A stretch of 64,000 nucleotides of DNA from Pseudobacter sp. (lineage in GTDB: Bacteria; Bacteroidota; Bacteroidia; Chitinophagales; Chitinophagaceae): NCBI GenBank assembly GCA_017849455.1, contig JAFIGX010000006.1:1-64000 (forward strand). The letters run 5' to 3'. Each line of letters opens with the position of its first letter. The stretch's first letter is position 1. The translations under genes were made by a program, and so were the position numbers. Below the pieces are notes generated by a model. The model ran no database searches. It was not told where the DNA came from and worked only from the letters and a program-made list of their open reading frames with translations. Of the stretch, positions 18,233 through 26,697 are shown in pieces.

Positions 18233-20053
18233 ATGAAATTCGACCGCAATACGGTGATTGGATTCAGTTTGATAGCCGTATTATTATTTTTCTATTTATA
18301 CGATTCTACGAAGAATCACCATACCCTTGAAGCTGAACGTCTACGCAAGGAGGATTCCGTAAGCCGTATCAAGAGAACACAGGATTCACTACTGGCCCTG
18401 AAAGATACCATTTCCCGCCAGGCTGTTTCCCTCGATAGCAACTTCAAGGCGCTGCAGGGAGTGGAACAGTTCACCGTGGTGGAGAATGAGGTACTGAAGG
18501 TCACTTTTACCAACAAAGGCGGCCAGCCGGGCAAAGTGGAGCTGAAGAATTACAGATCGAACGATAGCAATCTCGTTATTCTCAATGGCACTCCTTTCGA
18601 TAAGATATCCTATGGTGTCAATTTCTCCGGTAATCAATCGGCCCAGGTGTCCGAAGTCTATTTCACGCCGGGTAAAGTGGAGAAGAATGCCGATGGCTCA
18701 CAAACCATCACTTTCCAGGCCCCTGTAGCGAATGGGGTGATCATCCACCAGTTCATTGTGAAGCCCAACGATTATATGATCGACTGGAACGTGCAACTGA
18801 ACGGCGCCGATAAATTGCTGACGCAGGGAGCTTTCAACCTCACCTGGCAATCACAGCCCATGCAGCACGAAAGCGATCTCACGTACGAAGCCACTCATAC
18901 AAATATCTGCTTCTATGAGAACAATGACTTCGATTACATCATGGCCAAGACCGACAGGAAATTCGATAAAGGAGTGCAATGGGTGAGCGTTGCTCAACAG
19001 TTCTTCAACATAACACTGGTCAATAAAAATAATTTCAGCGCAGGCGAAGTGAAATGGACGAGGACGGTAGACAAGAACTCCGGCAAACTGGCAGAAGTGA
19101 TCACCAACCTCCAAACAAAGCTCCCGCTCGGGGCCAGCGCATCGCTCCCATTACAATTGTATTATGGTCCAACAGACTATAAGATCCTGAAGAAGCAGTC
19201 GCCCCCGGATATGGACAAGATCGTGAACCTGGGCCGCGACTTCTACACTTTCGTTCGCCCCATCAACAAGTACATTGTTATGCCGGTATTCGATTTCTTC
19301 AAGAGCTTTATCGGCAGCTTCGGCCTGGTGATCGCATTGCTTACCTTATTCATCCGTTTGCTGACATCCCCGCTCGTATACACCAGTTACCTCAGCGGCG
19401 CGAAAATGAAAGCGCTTCGCCCGGAGATCGACAAACTGAAACAAAAATATGGCAGTGATCAGCAACAGATCGGCATGGAGCAGATGAAACTGTTCCGCGA
19501 AGCCGGTGTAAACCCGCTCGGAGGCTGTATCCCGGCCCTTTTGCAGATCCCGATCTTCTTTGCCCTGTACAGCTTCTTCAACTCCAATATCTCGCTAAGA
19601 GGCGAATCCTTCCTATGGGCCAGTAACCTCGCATCTTATGATGTCATCATCAAATTCCCCTTCGAAGTATGGCAACTGGGCAATCACCTCAGCCTGTTCA
19701 CGCTCACGGCGGTGATCACCAGCTTCCTCATATCGATCTATAACATGAACATGACCCCGGACCAGAATAATCCGGCGCTCAAGTACATGCCGTATATCTT
19801 CCCCTTTATCTTATTGTTCGTCTTCAACAGGCTGCCGGCAGCCCTCACCTGGTATTATACCGTTTCGAATATCATAACCCTGATACTGCAATGGGTGATC
19901 CAGAATTATATCATTGACCACGACAAGATCCTGGCCAAGATAGAGGAGAACAGGAAAAAGCCGAAGACGCAATCCAAATTCCAGGAGCGGCTGGCACAAA
20001 TGCAGGAAGCTCAGAAAAAGATGCAGGAGGAGAGAGCGAAGCAGAGAAAATAA
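18233..20053 (+). CDS. yidC: Membrane protein insertase YidC
   Basis: Inserts and folds inner-membrane proteins, alone or with SecYEG. The 606-aa protein has the Gram-negative layout: an N-terminal anchor helix (NTVIGFSLIAVLLFFYLY, residues 5-22), a large periplasmic beta domain to about residue 340, then the conserved five-helix core. The core includes GVNPLGGCIPALLQIPIFFA and a hydrophilic C-terminal tail rich in Lys/Gln. The ATG at 18233 follows a -7 box by 25 bp. The stop codon TAA is immediately followed by the left arm of a palindrome. Confidence 0.97.
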   Translation: MKFDRNTVIGFSLIAVLLFFYLYDSTKNHHTLEAERLRKEDSVSRIKRTQDSLLALKDTISRQAVSLDSNFKALQGVEQFTVVENEVLKVTFTNKGGQPGKVELKNYRSNDSNLVILNGTPFDKISYGVNFSGNQSAQVSEVYFTPGKVEKNADGSQTITFQAPVANGVIIHQFIVKPNDYMIDWNVQLNGADKLLTQGAFNLTWQSQPMQHESDLTYEATHTNICFYENNDFDYIMAKTDRKFDKGVQWVSVAQQFFNITLVNKNNFSAGEVKWTRTVDKNSGKLAEVITNLQTKLPLGASASLPLQLYYGPTDYKILKKQSPPDMDKIVNLGRDFYTFVRPINKYIVMPVFDFFKSFIGSFGLVIALLTLFIRLLTSPLVYTSYLSGAKMKALRPEIDKLKQKYGSDQQQIGMEQMKLFREAGVNPLGGCIPALLQIPIFFALYSFFNSNISLRGESFLWASNLASYDVIIKFPFEVWQLGNHLSLFTLTAVITSFLISIYNMNMTPDQNNPALKYMPYIFPFILLFVFNRLPAALTWYYTVSNIITLILQWVIQNYIIDHDKILAKIEENRKKPKTQSKFQERLAQMQEAQKKMQEERAKQRK

Positions 20054-20144
20054 GTTGACAGGTTAATAAGTTGAAAGGTTGACAAGGAGTTTCCCTATTG
20101 AGGGGATTTCTTGTCAACCTTTCAACTTGTTAACTTATCAACTT
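20052..20144. repeat. Palindromic element, family A, copy 1
   Basis: Two 35-nt arms (20052-20086 and 20110-20144) are inverted copies with three differences, two of which still allow G-U pairs in RNA. The arms are built of the words GTTGACAGGTTAA and AAGTTGAAAGGTTGACAAG. The left arm starts inside the yidC stop codon. The loop is 23 nt and there is no T-run after it. Confidence 0.92.
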
Positions 20145-20216
20145 TACACTATTTTAGCCAACGTTTGGCAGGAAAGGTGCGTCTTTATGATAACATAATC
20201 AAACCCTTGCATCAAC

Positions 20217-20876
20217 ATGAAAAAGTTCATGGGCATATTTACGGTTCTGATGGTTATGCTGGCATTCCAGGCAAATGCACAGCGAAAGGTCTCTGAGCTC
20301 ACCCTGGTCTATGATGCTTCTATCTCGACCGGCAGTACGGAACCCAAGATCGCGGATGCTTTCGATGGGGCCACTACTACGGTTTACCTCAAAGGGAATA
20401 TGAGCCGCTCGGAAATGGTGAGCGCTTTGTTTTCTTCCACTACTATTCATGATGCAAAGACCGGAACTGCAGTCGTATTACGGGAAGTAAGCGGCCAGAA
20501 ATTGTTGATCCGCATGACGGCAGAGAACTGGGCGGAAAAGAACAGAAGATATAATGGTATCACCTTTGTGAATACGAAGGAAACGAAAACGATCGCAGGG
20601 TATAGCTGTACCAAGGCAACCGCCACCCTCGGCGATGGCACCAGCTTTTCCGTGTTCTATACAACAGAGATCATCCCGGAAAATAAAGATTACGATTACC
20701 AGTTCAGGAACCTGAACGGATTGCCGCTGGAATATGAGTTGGTCCAGGGCAAGCTGACGATCAAATACACGGTGTCCAGGATCAATCTAAACCCCGTTCC
20801 CGCCTCCAAATTCGATATACCGAAAACCGGCTACAGGGAGCTCACCTACGAAGAAAGCAAGAAAATAAGCATGTAA
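20217..20876 (+). CDS. Secreted DUF4412-like protein
   Basis: A 219-aa exported protein of unknown function. The signal peptide MKKFMGIFTVLMVMLAFQANA ends at a likely AxA cleavage site near residue 21. The mature part is a beta-rich domain with TKETKTIAGYSCTKATATL and TTEIIPENKDYDY, which resembles the DUF4412/GLPGLI group of Bacteroidota envelope proteins. It is probably periplasmic or on the outer membrane. It stands alone after the yidC palindrome. Its stop codon overlaps the A-run of the terminator that serves the convergent gene. Confidence 0.82.
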   Translation: MKKFMGIFTVLMVMLAFQANAQRKVSELTLVYDASISTGSTEPKIADAFDGATTTVYLKGNMSRSEMVSALFSSTTIHDAKTGTAVVLREVSGQKLLIRMTAENWAEKNRRYNGITFVNTKETKTIAGYSCTKATATLGDGTSFSVFYTTEIIPENKDYDYQFRNLNGLPLEYELVQGKLTIKYTVSRINLNPVPASKFDIPKTGYRELTYEESKKISM

Positions 20877-20908
20877 AAAAACATCCCCGTCGAAAGGACC
20901 GGGGATGT
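20875..20908 (-). terminator. Terminator of the small exported protein gene
   Basis: The minus strand reads ACATCCCCGGTCC, a TTTCGA-region loop and GACGGGGATGT, followed by seven Ts (20881-20875). The hairpin also lies just after the plus-strand gene stop (20876), but only the minus side has the T-run. Confidence 0.85.
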
Positions 20909-20932
20909 ACAGGAATAAGTTATTGAATAAAG

Positions 20933-21277
20933 TTATTTGCGCAACCTGAACTTCAGGTCGAGAACATTCAGATTAGACCTGAACGTGGGTTTGGTATTTA
21001 CCTTTACCTGGTTGGGCAGGATAAATATCTTGTTCCCTTGTTCGTAGGTGACCAATGAATTGAATTTCACATAGCTCGCAGTCCTTTCACTGTTGAAAAC
21101 CTGGCTCCCGCGATAAGAGGGGCCCGACTTGAGCGTGAACCCATTGGTGGTCCTGATGGGGGTAAATTCCGGCTTCAGGGGTGAAGCGTCTCTCTTCTTA
21201 TCACCACCTCCGCTACTGGCTAATGCAAGCGCAACTGCCCCGATCATCGCGCAACTGATGATGGTCTTTTTAAGCAT
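20933..21277 (-). CDS. Small exported protein of unknown function
   Basis: A 114-aa protein starting MLKKTIISCAMIGAVALALA, a clear signal sequence. The mature part is rich in Lys and Ser, with GSPYRGSQ-like and LVTYEQGNKIFILPNQVKV stretches suggesting a small beta domain. I do not recognise it. The open frame extends 29 codons upstream, but the -7 box TATTTTTG (minus strand, 21326-21319) lies inside that extension, so the ATG at 21277 is the better start. A terminator follows it. Confidence 0.72.
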   Translation of the reverse strand: MLKKTIISCAMIGAVALALASSGGGDKKRDASPLKPEFTPIRTTNGFTLKSGPSYRGSQVFNSERTASYVKFNSLVTYEQGNKIFILPNQVKVNTKPTFRSNLNVLDLKFRLRK

Positions 21278-21462
21278 GTGGTTAAGTTTTAGCGTAAAAT
21301 TTGCCTGCATAATCGACACAAAAATATAGAAAAATTTTTGGAATCCTTTAACCGTCTGTCCCAAATATTAATATTCCTTTAACGCCTGAGATGCGGAAAT
21401 GTTACTGATTCCATAAAAAAGATCATCTTTTGGGCCGGAATGTTGCATGGGGGGAGAAAAAT

Positions 21463-21553
21463 GAAGTCGGAGGCCCGATGCCGGAGGGCCGAATTACGGA
21501 CAGGCCCTCCAATTCGTTGGATTTCAGACCTCCGGCATCGGGCCTCCGACTTC
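21463..21553. repeat. Palindromic element, family B, copy 1
   Basis: Perfect 25-bp inverted arms at 21463-21487 and 21529-21553 (GAAGTCGGAGGCCCGATGCC and onward), with a 41-bp centre. It lies in the divergent gap between the small exported protein gene and the TPR gene, together with nothing else coding. Confidence 0.95.
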
Positions 21554-21633
21554 TTTATCCCCACATTGTCAATAAGAAAAAATTGGCGATCAGCCCCGAA
21601 AGGGGTATTTTACATAAACCATTACAAAAATAC

Positions 21634-23055
21634 ATGAGAGAGAATCCATCCCGCCAGAACAATGAAGAGATCAGGGAATTGGTTAGGCAGTTTCAGAACT
21701 TAAAATCCGGCCGCAGTCACTCTTTCCTGGACGAAGAATCATTTGAAAAGATCATTGACTATTTCGACGATGAAGAAGACCTGCAGCAGGCCCTCGAAGC
21801 CGCAGAGCTGGGGATCGAACAATATCCTTATTCCGCTGCGCTGCTCATCAAGAAGGCCGACCTGCTGATCGCCACCCGGCACTACCACGAAGCCCTCGAA
21901 GTATTGGGGCATGCCGAATTGCTGGACAGCAACGATATCAACCTCTACATTTTGAAAACAGATGCCTACCTGGCCCTCGACCAGCAGGAAAAAGCTGTTC
22001 AACTACTGGAAAATGCCCTGCAGCTTTTCGATGGGCAGGAAAGGATCGAACTCCTGTTCGAACTCGCCGATGTGTACGACGATTATGAAGAGTTCGATAA
22101 GATCTTCGATTGTCTCAAGCTCATTCTGGAACAGGACCCCAATAATGAAGAGGCTTTGTACAAGATCTGCTTCTGGACCGATTTCACCGGCCGCAATGAA
22201 GAAAGCATCCGTCTCCATCAGCATATCATCGATGAGTACCCGTACAGCGAGTTGGCATGGTTCAACCTGGCGGCAGCTTACCAGGGATTGAAACTCTACG
22301 AGAAGGCCATCGACGCCTACAAATATGCCGTGGTGATCGACGAAAAATTCGATTATGCTTACCGTAATATGGGTGATGCCTATATCCGTCTGCGCAAGTT
22401 CAGGGATGCAATCGAAGTGCTGGAAAAAGTACTGGAACTGTCGAGGCCTGAAGATGTGATCTATGAAGCGATCGGCCACTGTTACGACAGGCTCAAGAAT
22501 TTTGCACAGGCAAGGTTCTATTACAGGAAGGCTTCACACCTGAACCAGGAAGACAGCAAGCTCTATTACAAGATCGCCTGTACCTACATGAATGAAGGGC
22601 AGTGGGCAACAGCCATCAAGCAACTGGAGACGGCCATGCAGATCCACCGGCTGCAACCCGAGTACAACCTGGCCATGGGTGAATGCAAAATGCAACTGGG
22701 CGATTACAAGGAAGCGATCCAGTATTTCTCCAATGTAGTAGGGCAGCGCCCCCGCAATGTATCGAGCTGGGAGGCATTGATCCGCTGCCTGTACCACGGC
22801 GAATTTTATGAAGAAGCGCTGGAACAGGTGAAAGCAGCACTCAAAATGACCGACAATAAACCCATCTTCATATTTTATCTCAGCGCCGTTTACCTGGCCC
22901 TTGGAAAGACCAGGGAAGCATTGCTCCAGCTCGAAACGGCCATGGGTCAATCGCCCAGGATGCTGAAAAAACTGGTGGAGCTCAATCCATCCATATTACA
23001 GCATCAACTGGTAGTGGACGTTCTGGCCAGATATAAAAAAAATAAATCTATATAG
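21634..23055 (+). CDS. Tetratricopeptide repeat protein
   Basis: A 473-aa soluble helical repeat protein, probably a scaffold for protein-protein contacts; the partner is unknown. TPR-like units of 34 aa run through most of the length, for example YEKAIDAYKYAVVIDEKFDY and AYRNMGDAYIRLRKFRDAIE. No signal peptide or membrane helix is visible. The frame stays open upstream through palindrome B1, but conserved-looking sequence begins at the ATG at 21634 (MRENPSRQNNEEIRELV), which I take as the start. Confidence 0.88.
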   Translation: MRENPSRQNNEEIRELVRQFQNLKSGRSHSFLDEESFEKIIDYFDDEEDLQQALEAAELGIEQYPYSAALLIKKADLLIATRHYHEALEVLGHAELLDSNDINLYILKTDAYLALDQQEKAVQLLENALQLFDGQERIELLFELADVYDDYEEFDKIFDCLKLILEQDPNNEEALYKICFWTDFTGRNEESIRLHQHIIDEYPYSELAWFNLAAAYQGLKLYEKAIDAYKYAVVIDEKFDYAYRNMGDAYIRLRKFRDAIEVLEKVLELSRPEDVIYEAIGHCYDRLKNFAQARFYYRKASHLNQEDSKLYYKIACTYMNEGQWATAIKQLETAMQIHRLQPEYNLAMGECKMQLGDYKEAIQYFSNVVGQRPRNVSSWEALIRCLYHGEFYEEALEQVKAALKMTDNKPIFIFYLSAVYLALGKTREALLQLETAMGQSPRMLKKLVELNPSILQHQLVVDVLARYKKNKSI

Positions 23056-23111
23056 GCTCACCAGCTTGTTAAACTTGCGCCATCTTAATTTCATCTTAAT
23101 TCATTCTTCCC

Positions 23112-23119
23112 TATTTTTG
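23112..23119 (+). promoter_or_regulatory. -7 box upstream of the phosphosulfolactate synthase gene
   Basis: TATTTTTG matches TAnnTTTG and lies 38 bp before the ATG at 23158. Confidence 0.5.
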
Positions 23120-23157
23120 CGGCGGCGTTAGAAGTTTCCTAAGTTAAAACCTATCGA

Positions 23158-23931
23158 ATGAATTTTAATCTCTCACAGATCCCTGATAGAACGCAGCAAC
23201 CCCGCAAAGATGGTATCACCATGGTGATGGATAAGGGCCTCAGCATTTCCGAAGTGCACAATTTCATGGAAATATCCAGCCCGCATGTCGACATCGTTAA
23301 GCTGGGCTTCGGCACCTCCTTCGTAACACCCAAACTGCGCGAGAAGATTAAAGTATATCAATCATACAATGTCCCGGTCTACTTTGGGGGCACCTTGTTC
23401 GAAGCGTTCCTGATCCGGAACCAGTTCGATGATTATATAGGCGTTTGCAAGGAATACGGCATCAGCTATATGGAAGTGAGCGATGGCTCCATTACCATCC
23501 CGCATGCCGAGAAGTGCGGATATATCGAAAAGCTCACCAAACATGGATTGGTATTGAGTGAAGTGGGCAGCAAGGATGCAGCGCATATCATCCCACCTTA
23601 TAAATGGATCGAACTGATGCGTGCCGAGCTGAATGCCGGTTCTTCCTATGTGATCGCCGAAGCGCGGGAAGCCGGGAATGTGGGCATTTACCGTGGTACA
23701 GGAGAAGTGCGTGAAGGTCTGGTGCAAGAGATCCTGACACAGATCCCCGGTGAAAAGATCATCTGGGAAGCACCGCAGAAAGCACAGCAGTTATATTTCA
23801 TCGAATTATTGGGTTGCAATGTAAACCTCGGCAATATCGCTCCTACAGAAGTGATCCCGCTCGAGGCCATGCGCGTTGGCCTGCGCGGCGATACATTCAA
23901 CCTGTTCCTCGATAAAGAAGAAGTGCAATGA
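23158..23931 (+). CDS. comA: Phosphosulfolactate synthase (ComA family)
   Basis: Adds sulfite to phosphoenolpyruvate to give (R)-2-phospho-3-sulfolactate; in archaea this starts coenzyme M synthesis. The 257-aa TIM-barrel protein carries DGITMVMDKGLSISEVHNF, VDIVKLGFGTSFVTP, YFGGTLFEAF, ISYMEVSDGSI, VLSEVGSKD and ELLGCNVNLGNIAP, the conserved strand ends of this family. Bacteroidota do not make coenzyme M. Sulfolactate could instead feed cysteate for sulfonolipids (capnines), known from this group; that is inference. It overlaps aroE by 4 bp (ATGA), so the two are translationally coupled. Confidence 0.88.
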   Translation: MNFNLSQIPDRTQQPRKDGITMVMDKGLSISEVHNFMEISSPHVDIVKLGFGTSFVTPKLREKIKVYQSYNVPVYFGGTLFEAFLIRNQFDDYIGVCKEYGISYMEVSDGSITIPHAEKCGYIEKLTKHGLVLSEVGSKDAAHIIPPYKWIELMRAELNAGSSYVIAEAREAGNVGIYRGTGEVREGLVQEILTQIPGEKIIWEAPQKAQQLYFIELLGCNVNLGNIAPTEVIPLEAMRVGLRGDTFNLFLDKEEVQ

Positions 23932-24683
23932 GAAGGTTCGGCCTCATAGGTTACCCGTTGAGCCATTCATTCTCCCAGAAATTCTTCACTGAAAAATTCC
24001 GCAATGAACATATAGCGGATTGCACGTATGAGAATTTTCCCTTGCTGCAGATCGGGGAACTGGAAAAAGTGCTGGCGGAAAACCCCGGACTGGAAGGACT
24101 GAATGTGACCATCCCCTACAAAGAGCAGGTGATCCCATTCCTGCATTGGCAGGACCCCATCGTTCAAACGATCGGCGCCTGTAATTGCATTCGTATCCGC
24201 GACGGACAGCTAAGTGGTTACAATACGGATGTGGCGGGATTCGAGCGATCTCTCCGCCAATACCTGCAACCATCACATCGCAAGGCCCTCGTACTGGGTA
24301 CAGGCGGTGCAGCAAAGGCCATTTATTATGTGCTGCAAAAATTAGGAATATCCTGTCTTGAAGTATCGCGCAGCCCCCAGCCCGGCCAGCGGATCAGCTA
24401 CGAGGAGATTACACCTGCTATCGTTCATGAATATACGCTAATCGTCAATACTACGCCCCTGGGCATGTATCCCAAAACAGAGGAATGCCCGCCACTCCCT
24501 TACCACTCCCTGACCCCTAACCATTACCTGTTCGACCTGGTCTATAATCCTGCGCAAACATTATTCCTGCGCAAAGGCGCTGAGCAGGGTGCTGTTACCA
24601 AAAACGGTATGGACATGCTGGTGATCCAGGCGGAGGAGAGTTGGAGGATATGGAATGGGGGGTTAGAATGGTTGACAGGTTGA
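23928..24683 (+). CDS. aroE: Shikimate dehydrogenase
   Basis: Reduces 3-dehydroshikimate with NADPH in aromatic amino acid synthesis. The 251-aa protein has the substrate motif GYPLSHSFS (residues 6-14), NVTIPYKEQV with the catalytic Lys, GYNTDVAGF, and the NADP Rossmann motif LGTGGAAKAIYY. The NTTPLGM motif is also present. It is coupled by a 4-bp overlap to the phosphosulfolactate synthase gene. The last four residues (WLTG) and the stop codon are encoded by the first bases of a family A palindrome, which suggests the original C-terminus was changed. Confidence 0.95.
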   Translation: MRRFGLIGYPLSHSFSQKFFTEKFRNEHIADCTYENFPLLQIGELEKVLAENPGLEGLNVTIPYKEQVIPFLHWQDPIVQTIGACNCIRIRDGQLSGYNTDVAGFERSLRQYLQPSHRKALVLGTGGAAKAIYYVLQKLGISCLEVSRSPQPGQRISYEEITPAIVHEYTLIVNTTPLGMYPKTEECPPLPYHSLTPNHYLFDLVYNPAQTLFLRKGAEQGAVTKNGMDMLVIQAEESWRIWNGGLEWLTG

Positions 24684-24780
24684 TAAGTTGACAGGTTAAC
24701 AAGTTGATAGGTTGATAAGGGGATACCCGAAATTCGGAGACTTCCTTGTCAACCTATCAACTTGTTAACCTATCAACTTG
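24671..24780. repeat. Palindromic element, family A, copy 2
   Basis: Main arms are 24685-24720 and 24744-24780, near-perfect inverted copies built of AAGTTGACAGGTTAACAAG and TTGATAGGTTGA. A further word copy extends left to 24671. It lies between convergent genes and contains both stop codons: aroE TGA at 24681-24683 and the thioesterase TAA at 24767-24765. Confidence 0.93.
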
Positions 24781-25196
24781 TATTTCGCTCCCTCCGGAAC
24801 CGGCACTATTTTTTTCTGAACATAATCATAACAGACCATTCCTGTCTTGGCCGTGGCCACGATGATATGTTTGCCGTTCACTTCTTTTTCCAGTTTGTAG
24901 TAGAGATCGAAAGATATTTTGGAGAAATCGCCGGCGGCCACGTGGGCAGTGACCTGGTCGCCATAGAACAACTCGTTCTTGAACTCGATGGCCACATCGG
25001 CCATGATCAGTCCGGCCCCGGCCATACTCAACTCCCCATACCCATGCTGCCGGAGGAACTGTACCCTGGCCTCATGGATGATCGATAAAATAGTATCATT
25101 CCCCACATGGTTGCCGTAATTGATATCTGTAATTCGTATAGCGATGACCGTTGAGAAAGTAAAAGCCTGTGGTAATTCAACTTTGATCCGGGGCAT
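24765..25196 (-). CDS. Acyl-CoA thioesterase, 4HBT hotdog family
   Basis: A 143-aa single-hotdog hydrolase acting on acyl- or hydroxybenzoyl-CoA type thioesters; the substrate is unknown. RITDINYGNHVGNDTILSIIHEAR carries the family motif with the catalytic-loop Asp/Asn and helix Glu. The last residues KLIG and the stop codon come from the right arm of palindrome A2. It lies 9 bp downstream of the anti-sigma-like gene, so sigma factor, anti-sigma protein and thioesterase probably share one transcript. Confidence 0.87.
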   Translation of the reverse strand: MPRIKVELPQAFTFSTVIAIRITDINYGNHVGNDTILSIIHEARVQFLRQHGYGELSMAGAGLIMADVAIEFKNELFYGDQVTAHVAAGDFSKISFDLYYKLEKEVNGKHIIVATAKTGMVCYDYVQKKIVPVPEGAKYKLIG

Positions 25197-25205
25197 ACAG
25201 CGATT

Positions 25206-26087
25206 TTATTTTTCTTCTATTAGTTCCTTCAATTCCATGATGTCGAGGAAATTGGTGCCGGAGGGCGCGAAAGATGCCTGCTGCAATAATTTGTCCCTCC
25301 ATTCGCGGAATCGTTTTTTCCAGGTATTGTTGTAGTCATTGTTATCGAAACTGCCGTTGAGGTAGGTGATCATGGGAAGGAATTTCCGCGAGATACGGGT
25401 CTGTTCACCATTGGGGCCCGTTACGGTAACATAATTATTGCCGGGCGATGTGAGCAGTTTGAGGTCCATCACGATATTCCCGCTGGCATCGCGGATTGGA
25501 GGGGCAGGAACAGAAACAGGGGGCGCGATATCTTGTGCAGGGATGGTATGCGCACCGGAATAGTTCAGGTCTTCAGATGAATAATCGGCACCGGCATCCT
25601 GTGAAGCATAATCCTGTTCACCGTTCATGGCTTTGCCGGATGAGGGGCGGAGGAAATTTGGTTTGGGAAGATCGTTGGTGCTGTCGGTGGGCGTAGCGAC
25701 AACAGGCGGGGGCGTTTGGATATCACCGATATGATCAGTATTGCTGGCAGGCCCTTCTTTATTGATGGCTATAGCCTGGTTATTGTTGTTATTGCGGAAA
25801 TTGCTGAAATACCAGGTGGCAATGCCGGCCACGGCAACGATCGCGGCTGCTACAGCCAGTTTACGGAATGGGGAACGGATGATCTTTGCGGGCGGGGCGT
25901 CCAGTGCGGCAGCGATCAGGGACCAGCTTGGTGAAGGAGGCGGTGTTTCCCAACCGGCCAGTTTTTGGGCGATGACCGATTCCTGCGGATCATACGCTGC
26001 ATCCAGTTGGGATGCGATCTGTTCCCAGGCGCCTGTGGGTGGAGCAATCTCCAGGTTGGAGAGAATATGTTGAACAGTCCGAGGCAT
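25206..26087 (-). CDS. Single-pass membrane protein, probable anti-sigma factor
   Basis: A 293-aa protein with a cytoplasmic N-terminal part of about 75 aa, one membrane helix at about 77-94 (KLAVAAAIVAVAGIATWYF), a low-complexity Pro/Asn/Asp-rich periplasmic part and a C-terminal domain. It directly follows the ECF sigma gene with a 5-bp gap, the standard place for an anti-sigma factor. The N-terminal part repeats a W-x-x-I-A-x-x-L-D-A motif twice (GAWEQIASQLDA, PSWSLIAAALDA), which could be the sigma-binding unit. No zinc HxxxCxxC motif is present, so the family is uncertain. Confidence 0.75.
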   Translation of the reverse strand: MPRTVQHILSNLEIAPPTGAWEQIASQLDAAYDPQESVIAQKLAGWETPPPSPSWSLIAAALDAPPAKIIRSPFRKLAVAAAIVAVAGIATWYFSNFRNNNNNQAIAINKEGPASNTDHIGDIQTPPPVVATPTDSTNDLPKPNFLRPSSGKAMNGEQDYASQDAGADYSSEDLNYSGAHTIPAQDIAPPVSVPAPPIRDASGNIVMDLKLLTSPGNNYVTVTGPNGEQTRISRKFLPMITYLNGSFDNNDYNNTWKKRFREWRDKLLQQASFAPSGTNFLDIMELKELIEEK

Positions 26088-26092
26088 AATGA

Positions 26093-26599
26093 TTATCGGG
26101 TATAGGATTTTCTGGTGTCGCTCAAATATTGCGTGATCTTCTTTTGCAGAATGGCCTTTGCCCTTGCCAGTTGCGATTTGCTGGTGCCTTCACTGATCCC
26201 GAGCATTTCGCCGATCTCTTTGTGCGAATAGCCTTCCACCACATAGAGGTTGAATACGGTGCGGTAGCCGGGCGATAGTTCCTGGATGATGGCTATTATA
26301 TCTTTTTCCGCCAGGCTATCCAATGCAGTGATATCTGCATCTTCGATCGTATTCTCTTCTTTTTCGCTAACGGTGGCCAGTTGTGCCGATTTCTTCCGGT
26401 AATGTTCGATAGAGGTGTTCACGAACACTCTCCGCATCCAGCCTTCAAAAGAGCCTTCGGCCCTGAAGCGATGTAAATTCCGGTACACTTTGATAAAGCC
26501 TTCCTGTAGCAGGTCCTGGGCATCATTGGAATTATTGGCATAACGGAGGCAAACTGCATACATCTTGGGCGAAAAGCGGCGATACAATTCTTCCTGCAT
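26093..26599 (-). CDS. ECF RNA polymerase sigma factor
   Basis: A sigma-70 family extracytoplasmic function factor. Region 2 includes YAVCLRYANNSNDAQDLLQEG and GWMRRVFVNTSIEHYRKK; region 4 has GYRTVFNLYVVEGYSHKEIG followed by MLGISEGTSKSQLARAKAIL. The first canonical start (ATG at 26599, 168 aa) begins inside the first helix of region 2. The same frame upstream encodes SDLIKGCIAGDRR, a normal sigma N-terminus, with no ATG, GTG or TTG. A CTG (26671) or ATT (26647) start may be used; with CTG the protein would be 192 aa. Palindrome A3 lies just upstream. Confidence 0.9.
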   Translation of the reverse strand: MQEELYRRFSPKMYAVCLRYANNSNDAQDLLQEGFIKVYRNLHRFRAEGSFEGWMRRVFVNTSIEHYRKKSAQLATVSEKEENTIEDADITALDSLAEKDIIAIIQELSPGYRTVFNLYVVEGYSHKEIGEMLGISEGTSKSQLARAKAILQKKITQYLSDTRKSYTR

Positions 26600-26697
26600 G
26601 CGCCTGTCGCCTGCAATGCATCCCTTTATTAAGTCGGATTCGGAAATATTATAGTTGCTTTGCTGTTCCAGGTATTTTGTTATTAAGTATCGTTTAC

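Noticed and set aside
18076..18330. 84-aa plus-strand frame before yidC
   Set aside because: Overlaps the yidC start out of frame and covers the yidC promoter and a dispersed hairpin motif.
20052..20144. Palindrome A1 as a simple rho-independent terminator of yidC
   Set aside because: Arms of 35 bp with a 23-nt loop, no following T-run, and clear sequence relatives elsewhere; better called a repeat family member, although it may still affect transcription.
21430..21633. N-terminal extension of the TPR protein
   Set aside because: Encoded by palindrome B1 and flanks; conserved-type sequence starts only at 21634.
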